Shown piece by piece: positions 28,301-38,180 of a stretch of 64,000 nucleotides of DNA. The stretch spans positions 17,792 through 81,791 of the forward strand of contig NZ_VFRR01000016.1 in NCBI RefSeq assembly GCF_006385675.1, written 5' to 3'. Every line of letters starts with the position of its first letter. The first letter of the stretch is position 1. The translations under genes were made by a program, and so were the position numbers. This DNA comes from Maribrevibacterium harenarium (GTDB taxonomy: Bacteria; Pseudomonadota; Gammaproteobacteria; Pseudomonadales; Marinomonadaceae). The notes under the pieces are model-generated. The model made no database searches, was not told the origin of the DNA, and saw nothing but the letters and a program-made list of their open reading frames with translations.

Positions 28301-28741
28301 GCCATTGGTCAACTGAGAGCATAGGGTCTCTTGAGCAATTTTCTGTCCGGTTTGGATTTGAAAACGTTGTGCATCGATATGCGAAGCGGGACATAGACGG
28401 GTGAGTGCAGACCCAACGGTGGCGATGATAATAGTGGGTGGCTGAGCTCCAGTGCTGATGTCCTTAATACGTGCCAGTGTTTGTAGTCGGTCGGAAATAA
28501 TATCTTGGTGGGGGGAGAAGCTGTCATAGGGAAGCGTTTCCCACTCGGAGAAGCGCAGTAGTATCGCCTGTTCAGGTAAAAAAAAGCTGAGGTTGTCTTC
28601 TAGTTCATTTAAATCGCCCACATTCTCAGCAAGAAACAATACTGGCCGGTGTGTTTGCAGTGTGCATTGTACCAATTGATGGGCCAGTTGTGCGCCATTT
28701 AAATACTGAGCGTAATTACGAAATCCCGGTTCGAGCTTCAT
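25331..28741 (-). CDS. mfd: Transcription-repair coupling factor Mfd
   Basis: A DNA translocase that removes stalled RNA polymerase and recruits UvrA. The 1136-residue protein has the UvrB-like N-terminal region (RGGLLDVFP, LDWFDDEIDSIRWFD), the CarD-like RNA polymerase-interacting domain (GAPVVHIDHGVGRYLGL), Walker A CGDVGFGKTEVA, the DEEH box IIDEEHRFG, TATPIPRTL and GRVGRS. The C-terminal TRCF domain ends RFGLLPDACKNLF. The length is as in E. coli (1148). It heads a short operon with csiV. Confidence 0.97.
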   Translation of the reverse strand: MKLEPGFRNYAQYLNGAQLAHQLVQCTLQTHRPVLFLAENVGDLNELEDNLSFFLPEQAILLRFSEWETLPYDSFSPHQDIISDRLQTLARIKDISTGAQPPTIIIATVGSALTRLCPASHIDAQRFQIQTGQKIAQETLCSQLTNGGYLHVDTVREHGEFATRGGLLDVFPMGSKAPIRLDWFDDEIDSIRWFDPETQRTVEKVDAVSILPARELPTTEQGISRFRQRFRERFERTSLTNPIYQDVSEGSMPAGIEYYLPLFFERTESLLEYLPDNAIIARQAHLKEQYAAIKADFEQRYESLAYDVQKPLLKPEEICLREEELFRHINRYPSLVFATDPDTDSSYRPVADVSADAKSQDPLTKLRTFINNIHQPVLLVAESAGRREALLELLRSADIRPHYTPDWQTFVSSPTALAITEGQTTQGFQYRSDWTLITEAQILGARVSQQRRRKSSDISEESIIRNLTELRIGAPVVHIDHGVGRYLGLTTLSVDGQETELLTLEYANQAKLYVPVSSLQLISRYTGADEDHAPLHKLGSEKWSQAKQKAAEKARDTAAELLEIYAKREAKRGHAFAKPDSQYTQFASGFPFEETPDQQLAIDAVISDMTSAKAMDRLVCGDVGFGKTEVAMRAAFLAVQDGKQVAVLVPTTLLAQQHYENFCDRFADWPVQIELLSRFRSGKQTTEALKRITEGKADIVVGTHKLVQSDVAFHDLGLVIIDEEHRFGVKQKDQFKALRAEVDVLTLTATPIPRTLNMSLSGIRDLSIIATPPAKRLSVKTFVKQKDPAQIREAILRELYRGGQVYYLHNEVQTIGKAAEDLNTLVPEAKITIGHGQMRERELEQVMSDFYHKRANILVCSTIIETGIDIPNANTIIIERADKFGLAQLHQLRGRVGRSHHQAYAYLLTPEDRRITTDAEKRLEAISMADTLGAGFTLATHDLEIRGTGELLGEGQSGHIEHVGFSLFMDMLDRAVKSLKSGKTPNVDITTPAQTDVNLRVPALIPDDYLGDVHSRLILYKRIASATTEAELKELQVEMIDRFGLLPDACKNLFRQTVLKLKAEQLGITKIEANNAEVKIHFGPNTPVDPMKLINLIQRKPDQYKLSGSDTLRCLKAMTTAEDRFTYTEQTLELLH

Positions 28742-28766
28742 GGTGTCCTTGATGGTCTTGATAATG

Positions 28767-29129
28767 TTAATCGTTGTTACGGCTTAGACTAAAAGATACC
28801 GAATCAGCAAAGCGCAAGGCGTGGGGTTTATCTACTTCCACTTGAGCAAAGGAAATGTGCGGGTTGCTGAAACAAATATCGATAATGTCTTGGGTGAGCT
28901 TTTCTAGTAGCAAAAAGCGGTTGTTTTCAACGTGATGGATCACCTGCTTACAAATGGTGCGGTAATTGACCGCATCAGCCACATCATCCGTCTGGCAAGC
29001 TTTCGTGGCGGGGTACTCAAGCAACACGTTAATCACCACATCTTGTTTATTTTTACGTTCTTCTTCATTAAATCCGATGTAAGTCCGAAGGCGTAGGTTT
29101 TTGATACGAATTTGCGCTTTATCGTTCAT
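28767..29129 (-). CDS. folX: Dihydroneopterin triphosphate 2'-epimerase
   Basis: Epimerises 7,8-dihydroneopterin triphosphate to the monapterin form; fold shared with FolB. From the ATG at 29129 it has 120 residues: [45 protein letters not shown] and [14 protein letters not shown], which follow E. coli FolX closely and differ from FolB. An upstream in-frame ATG at 29183 adds 18 unlike residues. It is 25 bp upstream of mfd on the same strand. Confidence 0.92.
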   Translation of the reverse strand: MNDKAQIRIKNLRLRTYIGFNEEERKNKQDVVINVLLEYPATKACQTDDVADAVNYRTICKQVIHHVENNRFLLLEKLTQDIIDICFSNPHISFAQVEVDKPHALRFADSVSFSLSRNND

Positions 29130-29528
29130 GGTGTGATTCCTGTTGTGGGCGCCATTGATGGCGTATTTTGAAGGCTTGGGCATTCAAGTGCAACTTAACT
29201 GGTTGCGTCTACGTGATAGCGGTGAATTAAGATCGATTTTGTTGATGAATTTTGTAAGAAAATGACATCGGGGATCCTATTATCCCCCCAAATAAAGGGG
29301 ATTTATGCTCATTATTGAAGCTTTATTTCACTATTTGAATGGTCAGAGAGGGATAACAACAGTAGTCAAGGTTCGGATTGATCTCTATAATACACCGGTT
29401 TTTTTGGTGAAGTGCTATTACGTTTATGTCGTTTTTAGGCGATTCGCTTAACTGGACGTTTTCCCGGAGGGGGTCTGGTGGCAAACGTAGAACGCTTTTG
29501 TGTTCAATTATATTGTTGGGCAGAACAT
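29130..29528. other. 399-bp intergenic region upstream of the nqr operon
   Basis: This lies between divergent folX and nqrA. It holds the likely nqr promoter (29363-29391), a strong purine-rich ribosome site at 29466-29473, and a cluster of three GGGGAT/ATCCCC hexamers at 29270-29302 that can pair in two alternative ways. No further gene is seen. Confidence 0.6.
29363..29391 (+). promoter_or_regulatory. Likely sigma-70 promoter of the nqr operon
   Basis: Perfect -10 TATAAT at 29386-29391, with a 17-bp spacer to TAGTCA (4 of 6 matches to the -35 consensus) at 29363-29368. The leader to the nqrA ATG would be about 130 nt. Confidence 0.5.
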
Positions 29529-30866
29529 ATGTTTAAAATAACGAAAGGCCTCGACCTACCTATTAGCGGTGCGCCTAAGCAAGAGATTGCTAACGCGGCT
29601 CCGGCTAAGCGGGTAGCTGTCATCGGACCTGACTACCATGGTATGAAACCTACCATGCTGGTCAAAGAAGGTGATCAGGTCAAAAAAGGGCAGGTAATCT
29701 TTACGGATAAGAAAACCGAAGGAGTAAAGTACACCGCCCCAGCTGCCGGAACTGTAGTGGCTATTAATCGTGGTGAACGCCGCGTACTACAATCGGTAGT
29801 GATTGAAGTGTCGGGCAGTGAGAGCATCGAATTTGCGAAATATTCAGGCTCTCAATTAGGCTCCCTTGAACGTGAGTTAGTTGTAGAGAATTTAGTAGAG
29901 TCAGGCTTGTGGACTGCGTTGCGTACCCGTCCATTCTCTAAAGTTCCTGCAGTTGATTCCACCCCAAGCTCAATTTTTGTTACGGCGATCGATACTAACC
30001 CATTAGCGGCCAATCCTGAGTTAATTCTTGCAGACCAAGCTGAAGCTTTTGCTGATGGTTTAACAGTGTTAACACGCTTAACCCAGGGCAAAGTGTTTCT
30101 TTGTAAAGCGGCCGGGGCAAAAGTACCTACCACTTCTGCGGTTGAAGTCGCAGAGTTTGCGGGTAAGCACCCTGCAGGCTTGGCTGGCACACATATCCAT
30201 TTCCTTGACCCTGTTAGCGACAAAAAGACCGTTTGGTCAATTGGTTACCAAGACGTCATCGCTATCGGCAAGCTCTTTGTGACAGGTCAGCTAGATTCTA
30301 CCCGAGTGATCTCTTTAGCAGGTCCACAGGTTAAATCACCTCGTTTGGTGCGAACTTGTCTAGGAGCTGATTTAGTAGAACTAACCAAAGGTGAACTGGC
30401 TGACGGCGAGAATCGTATCATTTCGGGTTCTGTGTTATCTGGTCGTAAAGCAGCAGGTCCGTACGCTTATCTTGGTCGCTATCACCAGCAAGTTACTGTG
30501 TTGGCAGAAGGACGTGAGCGTCAAATGATGCACTATCTTCGTGCTGGTGCAGAGAAACACTCGGTATTGAACGTATTTCTTTCCAAGTTAACTGGTAAAA
30601 CCAGTTTTGCCATGACAACTACCACTAACGGTAGTGATCGCACCATGTTGCCGCTTGGTCATTTTGAGCGTTTGATGCCGTTGGATATTCTGCCGACTCA
30701 GCTACTGCGCTCGCTAGTAGTGGGTGATACCGAACAAGCGCAAAAATTGGGCGCCCTAGAGTTGGACGAAGAAGATCTAGCTCTATGTACCTATGCTTGT
30801 TCTGGTAAGTTTGAATACGGCCCGATTCTACGTGATTGTCTCACCACAATTGAGAAAGAGGGTTAA
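29529..30866 (+). CDS. nqrA: Na+-translocating NADH:quinone reductase subunit A
   Basis: The cytoplasmic quinone-side subunit of the sodium-pumping NADH dehydrogenase. It starts [20 protein letters not shown] like Vibrio NqrA and has [51 protein letters not shown] and [20 protein letters not shown]. The length is 445 residues, the family norm. The ATG at 29529 fits homology, but the best ribosome site (GGAGGGGG at 29466) serves an in-frame GTG at 29478 that would add 17 residues. The nqrB gene follows after 3 bp. Confidence 0.95.
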   Translation: MFKITKGLDLPISGAPKQEIANAAPAKRVAVIGPDYHGMKPTMLVKEGDQVKKGQVIFTDKKTEGVKYTAPAAGTVVAINRGERRVLQSVVIEVSGSESIEFAKYSGSQLGSLERELVVENLVESGLWTALRTRPFSKVPAVDSTPSSIFVTAIDTNPLAANPELILADQAEAFADGLTVLTRLTQGKVFLCKAAGAKVPTTSAVEVAEFAGKHPAGLAGTHIHFLDPVSDKKTVWSIGYQDVIAIGKLFVTGQLDSTRVISLAGPQVKSPRLVRTCLGADLVELTKGELADGENRIISGSVLSGRKAAGPYAYLGRYHQQVTVLAEGRERQMMHYLRAGAEKHSVLNVFLSKLTGKTSFAMTTTTNGSDRTMLPLGHFERLMPLDILPTQLLRSLVVGDTEQAQKLGALELDEEDLALCTYACSGKFEYGPILRDCLTTIEKEG

Positions 30867-30869
30867 GTC

Positions 30870-32066
30870 ATGGGTCTAAGAAAAGTATTAGACAAAATCG
30901 AGCCTGAGTTTCATTCAGGTGGAAAGTATGAAAACTGGTATGCTTTGTACGAGGCGGTAGACACTATCTTCTATCGTCCTAGCCAAGTGACCAAAGCAAG
31001 CTCTCACGTACGTGATGCAGTTGATATGAAACGTATCATGATCCTAGTGTGGATGTGTACGTTCCCGGCCATGTTCTTTGGTATGTATAACATCGGTTTC
31101 CAAGCAAACAGTGCTATGGATGCAATGGGTGTTACTGCTGCAGAAGGCTGGCGTCATGGGATCATCGGCGCCCTAACTAGCTACAATGTAGATAGTATTT
31201 GGGACAATATGATCTACGGTGCGATGTACTTCTTGCCAGTATACTTGACTACATTTGTGGTGGGTGGTTTCTGGGAAGTTTTGTTCGCTTCCGTGCGCAA
31301 GCATGAAGTCAACGAGGGGTTCTTCGTTACCTCCATTCTGTTCTCACTTTCTCTTCCAGCTACTGTTCCCCTTTGGCAAGTCGCCCTAGGTATTACTTTC
31401 GGTGTGGTGTTGGCGAAAGAAGTTTTTGGTGGTACAGGTAAAAACTTCCTTAACCCAGCTCTTGCGGGTCGTGCCTTCCTATTCTTCGCTTACCCTGCAT
31501 CTATGTCTGGTGATGCTGTGTGGACGGCGGTAGATGGTTTCTCCGGCGCAACTGCATTAAGTATGGTTGCTGCTGGTGGTGTGGAAGCGTTAACCGTATC
31601 TTGGACTGATGCCTTCTTTGGCTTTGTGCAAGGCTCTATGGGTGAAACTTCTACCTTGGCTATCTTGATTGGTGGCGGTGCATTGCTGGTGATGAAGATT
31701 GCTGCATGGCGCATCGTTGCTGGTGTTATGGTGGGCATGGTAGCAACGTCGCTGCTATTCAACCTGATTGGCTCTGATTCTAACCCAATGTTTGCTACCC
31801 CATGGTACTGGCATTTGGTTATGGGTGGTTTTGCTTTTGGTATGATGTACATGGCAACCGACCCTGTGTCAGCTTCTATGACTAACCGTGGTAAATGGTT
31901 CTACGGTGCTTTGATTGGCTTGATGGTAGTACTGATTCGTGTGGTAAACCCTGCGTACCCAGAGGGTATGATGTTGGCGATTCTATTCGCTAACCTGTTC
32001 GCCCCATTCATCGACCATTTTGTTGTACAAGCGAACATCAAACGGAGGCTTGCACGTAATGTCTAG
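30870..32066 (+). CDS. nqrB: Na+-NQR subunit B
   Basis: Membrane subunit with about ten helices that carries covalent FMN and riboflavin and forms part of the sodium path. The 398-residue protein starts [20 protein letters not shown]. The flavinylation site is the Thr of the [10 protein letters not shown] motif, modified by ApbE, which is encoded further down. [16 protein letters not shown] and [13 protein letters not shown] are also typical. It overlaps nqrC by 8 bp. Confidence 0.96.
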   Translation: MGLRKVLDKIEPEFHSGGKYENWYALYEAVDTIFYRPSQVTKASSHVRDAVDMKRIMILVWMCTFPAMFFGMYNIGFQANSAMDAMGVTAAEGWRHGIIGALTSYNVDSIWDNMIYGAMYFLPVYLTTFVVGGFWEVLFASVRKHEVNEGFFVTSILFSLSLPATVPLWQVALGITFGVVLAKEVFGGTGKNFLNPALAGRAFLFFAYPASMSGDAVWTAVDGFSGATALSMVAAGGVEALTVSWTDAFFGFVQGSMGETSTLAILIGGGALLVMKIAAWRIVAGVMVGMVATSLLFNLIGSDSNPMFATPWYWHLVMGGFAFGMMYMATDPVSASMTNRGKWFYGALIGLMVVLIRVVNPAYPEGMMLAILFANLFAPFIDHFVVQANIKRRLARNV

Positions 32067-32856
32067 CAATAACGATAGCATTAAAAAAACCATCACAGTT
32101 GCTCTGTCTCTGTGTTTGGTGTGTTCCGTCTTTGTTGCAGCCGCCGCGGTGGGCTTAAAGCCTATCCAAAAAGCCAACAAGGATTTGGATCGTAAAACCA
32201 ATATTCTTGCTGCTGCCAACATGTTGGATGCCAACACGTCGGTTGACGAAGCCTTTGCAAAGGTAGAGCAGCGCTTGGTGAATCTAGAAGCAGGTCGTTT
32301 TGCGACTGATGCAGAGATTCAAGCAGCAGGCATCGACGTGGCAACTTACGACCAAAAAGCAGCTGCACAAGATCCTGCTTTGTCGATTGCTCTGAATGGC
32401 GAGAATGATCCTGCTAGTATCAAGCGTCGCGCCAAATTTGCGACTGTTTACCTAGTGCGTGACGGCAACGATATTGATCGTATTGTTTTGCCAGTACACG
32501 GATACGGTTTATGGTCGACTATGTACGGCTTTATGGCCTTGGAGAATGACTTCTCTACCATCATCGGTTTCGGTTTTTATGACCAAGCTGAAACCCCTGG
32601 GCTAGGTGGTGAGGTCGATAACCCTAACTGGAAAGCATTGTGGAAAGGTAAACAAGTCTACAATGATGCTGGTGAGGCCGAGATACATTTGGTCAAGGGC
32701 TCCGTGGACAATAACGATCCGCAAGCAGCGTACAAGGTCGATGGTCTCTCTGGTGCAACGCTGACCAGCCGCGGTGTAACTAACCTCGTGCAATACTGGT
32801 TAGGTAGTGAAGCTTTCGGTCCATTCTTGGCTAAATTGCGTAGCGAAGGAGTCTAA
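32059..32856 (+). CDS. nqrC: Na+-NQR subunit C
   Basis: Single-helix subunit with a periplasmic FMN domain. From the ATG at 32059 (GGAGG upstream) it has 265 residues, an N-terminal helix ([21 protein letters not shown]), [28 protein letters not shown] and the flavinylation motif [12 protein letters not shown] near the C-terminus. An in-frame start at 32020 lies inside nqrB and is not used by the family. Confidence 0.96.
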   Translation: MSSNNDSIKKTITVALSLCLVCSVFVAAAAVGLKPIQKANKDLDRKTNILAAANMLDANTSVDEAFAKVEQRLVNLEAGRFATDAEIQAAGIDVATYDQKAAAQDPALSIALNGENDPASIKRRAKFATVYLVRDGNDIDRIVLPVHGYGLWSTMYGFMALENDFSTIIGFGFYDQAETPGLGGEVDNPNWKALWKGKQVYNDAGEAEIHLVKGSVDNNDPQAAYKVDGLSGATLTSRGVTNLVQYWLGSEAFGPFLAKLRSEGV

Positions 32857-32858
32857 TA

Positions 32859-33521
32859 ATGTCTGAAGTGAAAAAAGTATTATTTGGGCCGATTTTGGCT
32901 AACAACCCAATTGCTCTGCAGATACTTGGTATCTGTTCGGCATTGGCGGTTACCAGTAGTTTGAGTGTGAGCTTGGTTATGGCGATCGCTTTAACCATGG
33001 TTACTGCATTCTCTAACTTCTTTATTGCTATTATCCGTAACCATATTCCGAGCAGTATTCGGATCATTGTGCAGATGATCATTATCGCTTCCTTGGTAAT
33101 TGTGGTTGATCAAATCCTCAAAGCGTTTGCTTTTGAAATTAGTAAACAGCTTTCGGTATTCGTTGGTCTAATCATTACCAACTGTATCGTTATGGGGCGT
33201 GCCGAAGCCTATGCCATGAAGAATGGCCCGGTAATGAGCTTCCTTGACGGTATCGGTAATGGTCTAGGTTACAGTGCGATGTTGATCGTGGTTGGCTTTT
33301 TCCGCGAGCTTTTAGGTGCTGGTAAACTATTTGGTGTTGAGATTTTCACTACCATTCAAAACGGTGGCTGGTACCAGCCAAACGGTTTGATGTTGCTACC
33401 TCCTAGCGCGTTTTTCGTAATTGGCTTGGTTATTTGGGCGTTACGCACTTATAAGAAAGAGCAAGTCGAAGAGCCGGAGTTCAAAATTGCCGCTAACTCT
33501 CGTACCCAGGAGGCAATGTAA
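32859..33521 (+). CDS. nqrD: Na+-NQR subunit D
   Basis: Integral membrane subunit, 220 residues and six helices. It starts [26 protein letters not shown] and contains the conserved [16 protein letters not shown], with a cysteine that helps ligate the intramembrane Fe-S centre shared with NqrE. Its start lies 2 bp after nqrC, and its last base is the first of the nqrE start codon. Confidence 0.96.
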   Translation: MSEVKKVLFGPILANNPIALQILGICSALAVTSSLSVSLVMAIALTMVTAFSNFFIAIIRNHIPSSIRIIVQMIIIASLVIVVDQILKAFAFEISKQLSVFVGLIITNCIVMGRAEAYAMKNGPVMSFLDGIGNGLGYSAMLIVVGFFRELLGAGKLFGVEIFTTIQNGGWYQPNGLMLLPPSAFFVIGLVIWALRTYKKEQVEEPEFKIAANSRTQEAM

Positions 33522-34129
33522 TGGAACACCTAATTAGCTTGTTTGTAAAAGCGGTTTTCGTAGAAAACATGGCGCTAGCCTTCTTCCTTGGTATGTGTAC
33601 TTTCTTGGCTTTGTCCAAAAAAGTTGAAACTGCCATTGGTCTGGGTATCGCTGTTATCATCGTGTTGGCAGTTACCGTGCCGGTGAACAACCTCCTTTAC
33701 CAAAACCTATTGGCGGAAGGTGCGTTGGATTGGGCTGGTTTGCCTGGCGTTGACTTAAGTTTCCTTGGTTTGTTGAGCTACATCGGTGTTATCGCAGCGA
33801 TCGTTCAGATTCTGGAAATGACATTAGATAAATACATGCCAGCGTTATATAACGCATTGGGCGTATTTTTGCCGTTGATTACTGTGAACTGTGCCATCAT
33901 GGGTGCTTCTTTGTTCATGGTAGAGCGTGACTACAATTTTAGTGAGTCTGTGGTTTACGGCGTAGGTGCTGGTATTGGTTGGGCGCTAGCGATTGCTGCT
34001 CTAGCCGGTATCCGTGAGAAGTTGAAGTATTCTGACGTTCCAGCAGGTCTACGTGGTTTAGGTATTACCTTTATCACTGTTGGTCTGATGAGCTTGGGCT
34101 TCATGTCATTTTCTGGTGTGCAGCTGTAA
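33521..34129 (+). CDS. nqrE: Na+-NQR subunit E
   Basis: Membrane subunit, 202 residues and six helices, inverted relative to NqrD. It starts [26 protein letters not shown], with the Cys of GMCTFLA and the Cys of [10 protein letters not shown] in the positions that bind the shared iron centre. The start ATG overlaps the nqrD stop by 1 bp. A 41-bp gap to nqrF follows. Confidence 0.96.
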   Translation: MEHLISLFVKAVFVENMALAFFLGMCTFLALSKKVETAIGLGIAVIIVLAVTVPVNNLLYQNLLAEGALDWAGLPGVDLSFLGLLSYIGVIAAIVQILEMTLDKYMPALYNALGVFLPLITVNCAIMGASLFMVERDYNFSESVVYGVGAGIGWALAIAALAGIREKLKYSDVPAGLRGLGITFITVGLMSLGFMSFSGVQL

Positions 34130-34170
34130 GGCTGCACAGTTGGGACAACCAAGAATAAGGTTTAACTAAC

Positions 34171-35394
34171 ATGAACTTAGAAATCATTCTAGGTGTTGTG
34201 ATGTTTACCGCCATCGTGTTGGCGCTGGTTGCTGTTATTTTGGCAGCTCGTGCTCGCTTGGTGAGCAGTGGTGACGTTACGATCCGTATTAATGGTGAAA
34301 AAGAAGTAACTGCGCCTGCGGGCGGTAAATTGCTTCAGACTTTGGCAAACGCTGGTATTTTTCTGTCCTCTGCTTGTGGTGGCGGCGGTACTTGTGCCCA
34401 GTGTAAGTGTAAGGTTATGTCTGGTGGTGGCTCTATGCTTTCCACTGAGCAGTCTCACTTTACTCGCCGTGAAGAAAAAGAAGGCTACCGTCTATCTTGT
34501 CAGGTGGCAGTCAAGCAGGATATGGACGTTGAAGTGCCTGAAGAGGTATTCGGCGTTAAGTCTTGGGAATGTACTGTTGAGTCTAACCCGAACGTGGCTA
34601 CCTTCATTAAAGAGCTAACGTTGCGTTTGCCAGAAGGTGAGAACGTTAACTTCCGTGCGGGTGGTTATGTTCAACTAGAGGCACCCCCACATACGGTTAA
34701 CTACAAAGACTTTGAGATTCAAGAAGAGTACCGTGGTGATTGGGATAAATTTAACCTTTGGAAGTTCGTTTCCAAGGTTGATGAAACCATTATCCGTGCC
34801 TACTCAATGGCTAACTACCCTGAAGAAAAAGGCTTGGTGAAATTTAATATTCGAATCGCTTCACCCCCACCGGGTAAAGATGATGTGCCACCGGGTCAAA
34901 TGTCTTCTTATGTGTTTAGCTTGAAGCCAGGTGACAAGATTAAAGTTTACGGCCCATTTGGTGAATTTTTCGCCAAAGACACCGACAACGAGATGGTCTT
35001 TATCGGTGGTGGTGCGGGTATGGCGCCAATGCGCTCCCATATCTTTGATCAGCTTAAGCGTTTGAACTCCACCCGTAAGATGTCTTTCTGGTATGGTGCG
35101 CGTAGTTTGCGTGAAGCTTTCTATGTGGAAGAGTATGATAAACTTCAAGAAGAAAACGAAAACTTCGTTTGGCACTTGGCGTTGTCTGATCCTCAGCCAG
35201 AAGATAACTGGACGGGTATGACGGGCTTTATCCACAACGTGTTGTATGAAAACTATTTGAAAGATCACCCAGCGCCAGAAGATTGTGAGTACTACATGTG
35301 TGGGCCTCCAATGATGAACGCTGCAGTAATTAAGATGCTAGAGGATCTAGGTGTTGAGCGTGATAATATTCTGCTTGACGACTTTGGCGGTTAG
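34171..35394 (+). CDS. nqrF: Na+-NQR subunit F (NADH dehydrogenase component)
   Basis: Electron-input subunit that oxidises NADH. The 407-residue protein has an N-terminal membrane helix, a plant-type [2Fe-2S] ferredoxin domain ([16 protein letters not shown] and later SCQV), an FAD domain (RAYSMANYP) and an NADH-binding domain ([26 protein letters not shown], ending LDDFGG). A terminator follows at 35407, so apbE onward may have a lower or separate transcript level. Confidence 0.97.
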   Translation: MNLEIILGVVMFTAIVLALVAVILAARARLVSSGDVTIRINGEKEVTAPAGGKLLQTLANAGIFLSSACGGGGTCAQCKCKVMSGGGSMLSTEQSHFTRREEKEGYRLSCQVAVKQDMDVEVPEEVFGVKSWECTVESNPNVATFIKELTLRLPEGENVNFRAGGYVQLEAPPHTVNYKDFEIQEEYRGDWDKFNLWKFVSKVDETIIRAYSMANYPEEKGLVKFNIRIASPPPGKDDVPPGQMSSYVFSLKPGDKIKVYGPFGEFFAKDTDNEMVFIGGGAGMAPMRSHIFDQLKRLNSTRKMSFWYGARSLREAFYVEEYDKLQEENENFVWHLALSDPQPEDNWTGMTGFIHNVLYENYLKDHPAPEDCEYYMCGPPMMNAAVIKMLEDLGVERDNILLDDFGG

Positions 35395-35406
35395 TATCTG
35401 TCTCGC

Positions 35407-35436
35407 AAAGACCCACTGATGTGGGTCTTTGTTTTT
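35407..35436 (+). terminator. Rho-independent terminator after nqrF
   Basis: Perfect 10-bp stem AAAGACCCAC (35407-35416) and GTGGGTCTTT (35421-35430), loop TGAT, then GTTTTT. It is inside the nqr-apbE-nqrM cluster and may lower readthrough into the maturation genes. Confidence 0.85.
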
Positions 35437-35460
35437 GGTGAAATTTAGAATAAGCGGTAT

Positions 35461-36477
35461 ATGCTAAAAAAATTATTTATCGTTTTAGGTGTTGTGGTGT
35501 TAGCGGTGGTTGGATACCGCTCGATGGCATTTTCACCGACTGTGTTGAGTTTCTCTGGTCCTACTATGGGGACGACTTACACAGTAAAGTTTGTTTCGAC
35601 TAAACAACACAACTCCACCTCTCTCCTGAAGCAGGATGTTGATGAGGTGTTGGTACATATTAATCGGCTCATGTCTACCTATGATCCGAACTCTGAGCTT
35701 TCACGCTTTAATCAGTTGCCTAGCGGTGGTTCCATGGAGCTGTCCCCCGAGCTTGGCGAAGTAATTGATCAAGCTCTTCTGATTAGTGAAATGAGTGGCG
35801 GCGAATATGATGTGACCGTTGGACCGTTAGTCAACTTGTGGGGTTTTGGGCCTGGTAAAAAATCAGATCAAGTTCCTACTGATGAAGAAATCGCCGCCGC
35901 AAAAGCGCAGGTCGGGTACCATCGCCTAGTTCTTGAACAAGGCAAACTAACCAAAAAAGCAAGTATTTACGTAGATCTGTCTTCCATTGCCAAAGGCTAC
36001 GGTGTCGATAAGGTAGCGGAATCACTTGAACGTGCAGGTATTGATAGCTACTTAGTTGAAGTCGGTGGTGAATTGCGTTCAAAAGGACATAAGCCGAATG
36101 GCGAAGCTTGGTTGGTAGGTATTGAAAGCCCTGCTGGTGGGCACAACATCGCCCAGCGAGTGATTTCGCCAGGGGATGCGGGTATCGCGACTTCAGGCGA
36201 TTACCGAAATTATTTTGAAAAGAATGGTGTGCGTTACAGTCATACCATCAATCCAACCACCGGGCGGCCAATAACCCACCGCCTAGTATCGGTAACTATT
36301 ATTGCCAACAACGCCATGCTTGCTGACGGATTGGCGACAGCGCTTACCGTGCTTGGCCCGGAAAAAGGATTGGAGTTGGCCAATGAGAATGGCATTGCGG
36401 CATATATGTTAGTTAAAGAAGATCTTGGTTTTAAAGAAATATACTCAGAGGCGTTTCGCCCATACCTAACTGAGTAG
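35461..36477 (+). CDS. apbE: FAD:protein FMN transferase ApbE
   Basis: Attaches FMN to Thr residues of NqrB and NqrC on the periplasmic side. The 338-residue protein has an N-terminal membrane or lipoprotein-like helix (LFIVLGVVVLAVVGYRSMAF), SGPTMGTTYTVKF, MSTYDPNSELSRFN, VDLSSIAKGYGVD, YLVEVGGELRSKG, SHTINPTTGRPI and the metal-site Asp/Thr in MLADGLATALTVLG. It starts 66 bp after nqrF. Confidence 0.95.
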   Translation: MLKKLFIVLGVVVLAVVGYRSMAFSPTVLSFSGPTMGTTYTVKFVSTKQHNSTSLLKQDVDEVLVHINRLMSTYDPNSELSRFNQLPSGGSMELSPELGEVIDQALLISEMSGGEYDVTVGPLVNLWGFGPGKKSDQVPTDEEIAAAKAQVGYHRLVLEQGKLTKKASIYVDLSSIAKGYGVDKVAESLERAGIDSYLVEVGGELRSKGHKPNGEAWLVGIESPAGGHNIAQRVISPGDAGIATSGDYRNYFEKNGVRYSHTINPTTGRPITHRLVSVTIIANNAMLADGLATALTVLGPEKGLELANENGIAAYMLVKEDLGFKEIYSEAFRPYLTE

Positions 36478-36488
36478 TGGAGTAAGAA

Positions 36489-36722
36489 ATGACGACTATT
36501 ATTCTAGCGTTTGTGTTGATGGTTCTACTTGTAGTGGCAATGGCGGTAGGCGTTCTTATGGGACGCAAGCCAATCTCGGGTTCTTGTGGCGGTATGAGTG
36601 CCCTTGGCATGGAAGTCGCTTGTGATATTTGCGGCGGGGATAAAGGCAAGTGCGAAAAAGAAACCAAAAAAGCACAGGCTGCTGCTGTAGAGAATGACCA
36701 GTTTTACGACGCATCTAAATAG
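36489..36722 (+). CDS. nqrM: Na+-NQR maturation protein NqrM
   Basis: A 77-residue protein with one N-terminal helix and a four-Cys cluster: SGSCGG, EVACDICGGDKGKCE. NqrM (formerly DUF539) is needed for assembly of NQR, probably by delivering iron to the NqrD/NqrE centre. The place after apbE is the usual one. Confidence 0.93.
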   Translation: MTTIILAFVLMVLLVVAMAVGVLMGRKPISGSCGGMSALGMEVACDICGGDKGKCEKETKKAQAAAVENDQFYDASK

Positions 36723-36740
36723 AAGAGGAAGATAACCACT

Positions 36741-38135
36741 ATGACAACAAGACATTATGATGTCGTGGTACTAGGTACTGGCCCTGCCGGCGAAGGTGCG
36801 GCTATGAACGCAGCGAAAGCTGGTAAGCGCGTAGCGGTAGTGGAAGCTAGTCCTCGTGTGGGTGGTAGCTGTACCCATTTAGGAACCATTCCGTCAAAAG
36901 CGTTACGTCATGCGGTGAAAGAAATTATCGCCTTTAATACCAACCCTATGTTCCGTGATATCGGTGAGCCACGTTGGTTTTCTTTTCCTAAAGTGCTGGA
37001 TCGCGCCAATAAAGTTATCGATAAGCAGGTAATGGGGCGTACTGAATACTATGCTCGTAATCGAATTCATGTGTACTTTGGCCGTGGCAAATTCAAAGAC
37101 GCCAACACTATTGAAGTAAATACCTACGAAAAGGGCCCCGAGACCCTAGTGGCAGAAAAAGTCGTTATTGCTACCGGATCTCGGCCTTATCGCCCAGTAG
37201 ACATAGACTTTTCTCATCCGCGAATTTATTGCTCCGACACTATCTTGAGCTTAAGTCATACGCCGCGATCCCTGATTATTTATGGTGCTGGGGTTATCGG
37301 CTGCGAATATGCCTCGATTTTCTGTGGTTTAGGAGTGCGTGTTGAACTGATTAACCCAGGCAAGAAGCTACTTAGTTTCTTGGATGATGAGATCACCGAT
37401 GCGTTGAGTTACCACCTACGAGATAGCGGTGTTCTTATTCGTCACAACGAAACCTATGAGTCGGTAGAGACTACCGAGCGTGGCGTAGTGATGAATCTTA
37501 AATCTGGTAAGAAGCTTCGCGCCGATGCGTTATTGTTCTGTAATGGTCGCTCGGGTAACACCGATGGATTGGGCTTGGAGAATATTGGCCTTGAAGCGAA
37601 CTCTCGTGGTCAGTTGCAGGTGAATGATTCCTACCAAACATCAGTAGAAAACATTTATGCGGCAGGTGATGTAATAGGCTGGCCAAGTTTGGCGAGTGCA
37701 GCGTATGACCAAGGGCGCTCTGTAGCGGCTAATATGCTGGGATTGGAGGGTGGTCATTTTATCTCTGAAGTGCCAACAGGTATTTATACAATCCCTGAAA
37801 TTAGTTCAATCGGCAAAAATGAGGCAGAACTCACGGCAGAAAAAGTCCCTTATGAAGTAGGGCGTGCTTTCTTTAAAAATACTGCCCGGGCGCAGATTAC
37901 TGGTGAAGCAGTTGGTATGCTCAAGCTACTATTTCACCGGGAAACCTTGGAGATCCTTGGGATTCACTGCTTTGGTGACCAGGCTTCAGAGATCGTCCAT
38001 ATCGGCCAAGCTATTATGAAGCAGCCGGGTGAGCAAAATACCCTGAAATATTTCCTTAACACCACATTCAACTACCCAACCATGGCGGAAGCCTATCGGG
38101 TTGCGGCGTTAAATGGTTTTAACCGAGTGTTCTGA
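36741..38135 (+). CDS. sthA: Soluble pyridine nucleotide transhydrogenase
   Basis: Flavoprotein that exchanges reducing equivalents between NADPH and NAD+. The 464-residue protein has an N-terminal FAD site [15 protein letters not shown], then [19 protein letters not shown]. The redox Cys pair of related disulfide reductases is reduced to one Cys, as in E. coli SthA. The NAD(P) site is [13 protein letters not shown]. It lies 18 bp after nqrM, so NADH made here could feed NQR; that link is inferred from position. Confidence 0.95.
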   Translation: MTTRHYDVVVLGTGPAGEGAAMNAAKAGKRVAVVEASPRVGGSCTHLGTIPSKALRHAVKEIIAFNTNPMFRDIGEPRWFSFPKVLDRANKVIDKQVMGRTEYYARNRIHVYFGRGKFKDANTIEVNTYEKGPETLVAEKVVIATGSRPYRPVDIDFSHPRIYCSDTILSLSHTPRSLIIYGAGVIGCEYASIFCGLGVRVELINPGKKLLSFLDDEITDALSYHLRDSGVLIRHNETYESVETTERGVVMNLKSGKKLRADALLFCNGRSGNTDGLGLENIGLEANSRGQLQVNDSYQTSVENIYAAGDVIGWPSLASAAYDQGRSVAANMLGLEGGHFISEVPTGIYTIPEISSIGKNEAELTAEKVPYEVGRAFFKNTARAQITGEAVGMLKLLFHRETLEILGIHCFGDQASEIVHIGQAIMKQPGEQNTLKYFLNTTFNYPTMAEAYRVAALNGFNRVF

Positions 38136-38142
38136 TTGAACG

Positions 38143-38170
38143 AAAAAGGGCTTCCATGGAAGCCCTTTTT
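38143..38170. terminator. Bidirectional terminator between sthA and hpt
   Basis: A 28-bp perfect palindrome flanked by A on the left and T on the right, so it gives a hairpin with U-tract in both directions. It lies between the convergent sthA and hpt genes. Confidence 0.9.
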
Positions 38171-38180
38171 AGTCGTATGG

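Noticed and set aside
29130..29528. Riboswitch upstream of nqr
   Set aside because: The paired hexamers lie upstream of the predicted start of transcription and match no riboswitch core I know; treated as a DNA-level repeat only.
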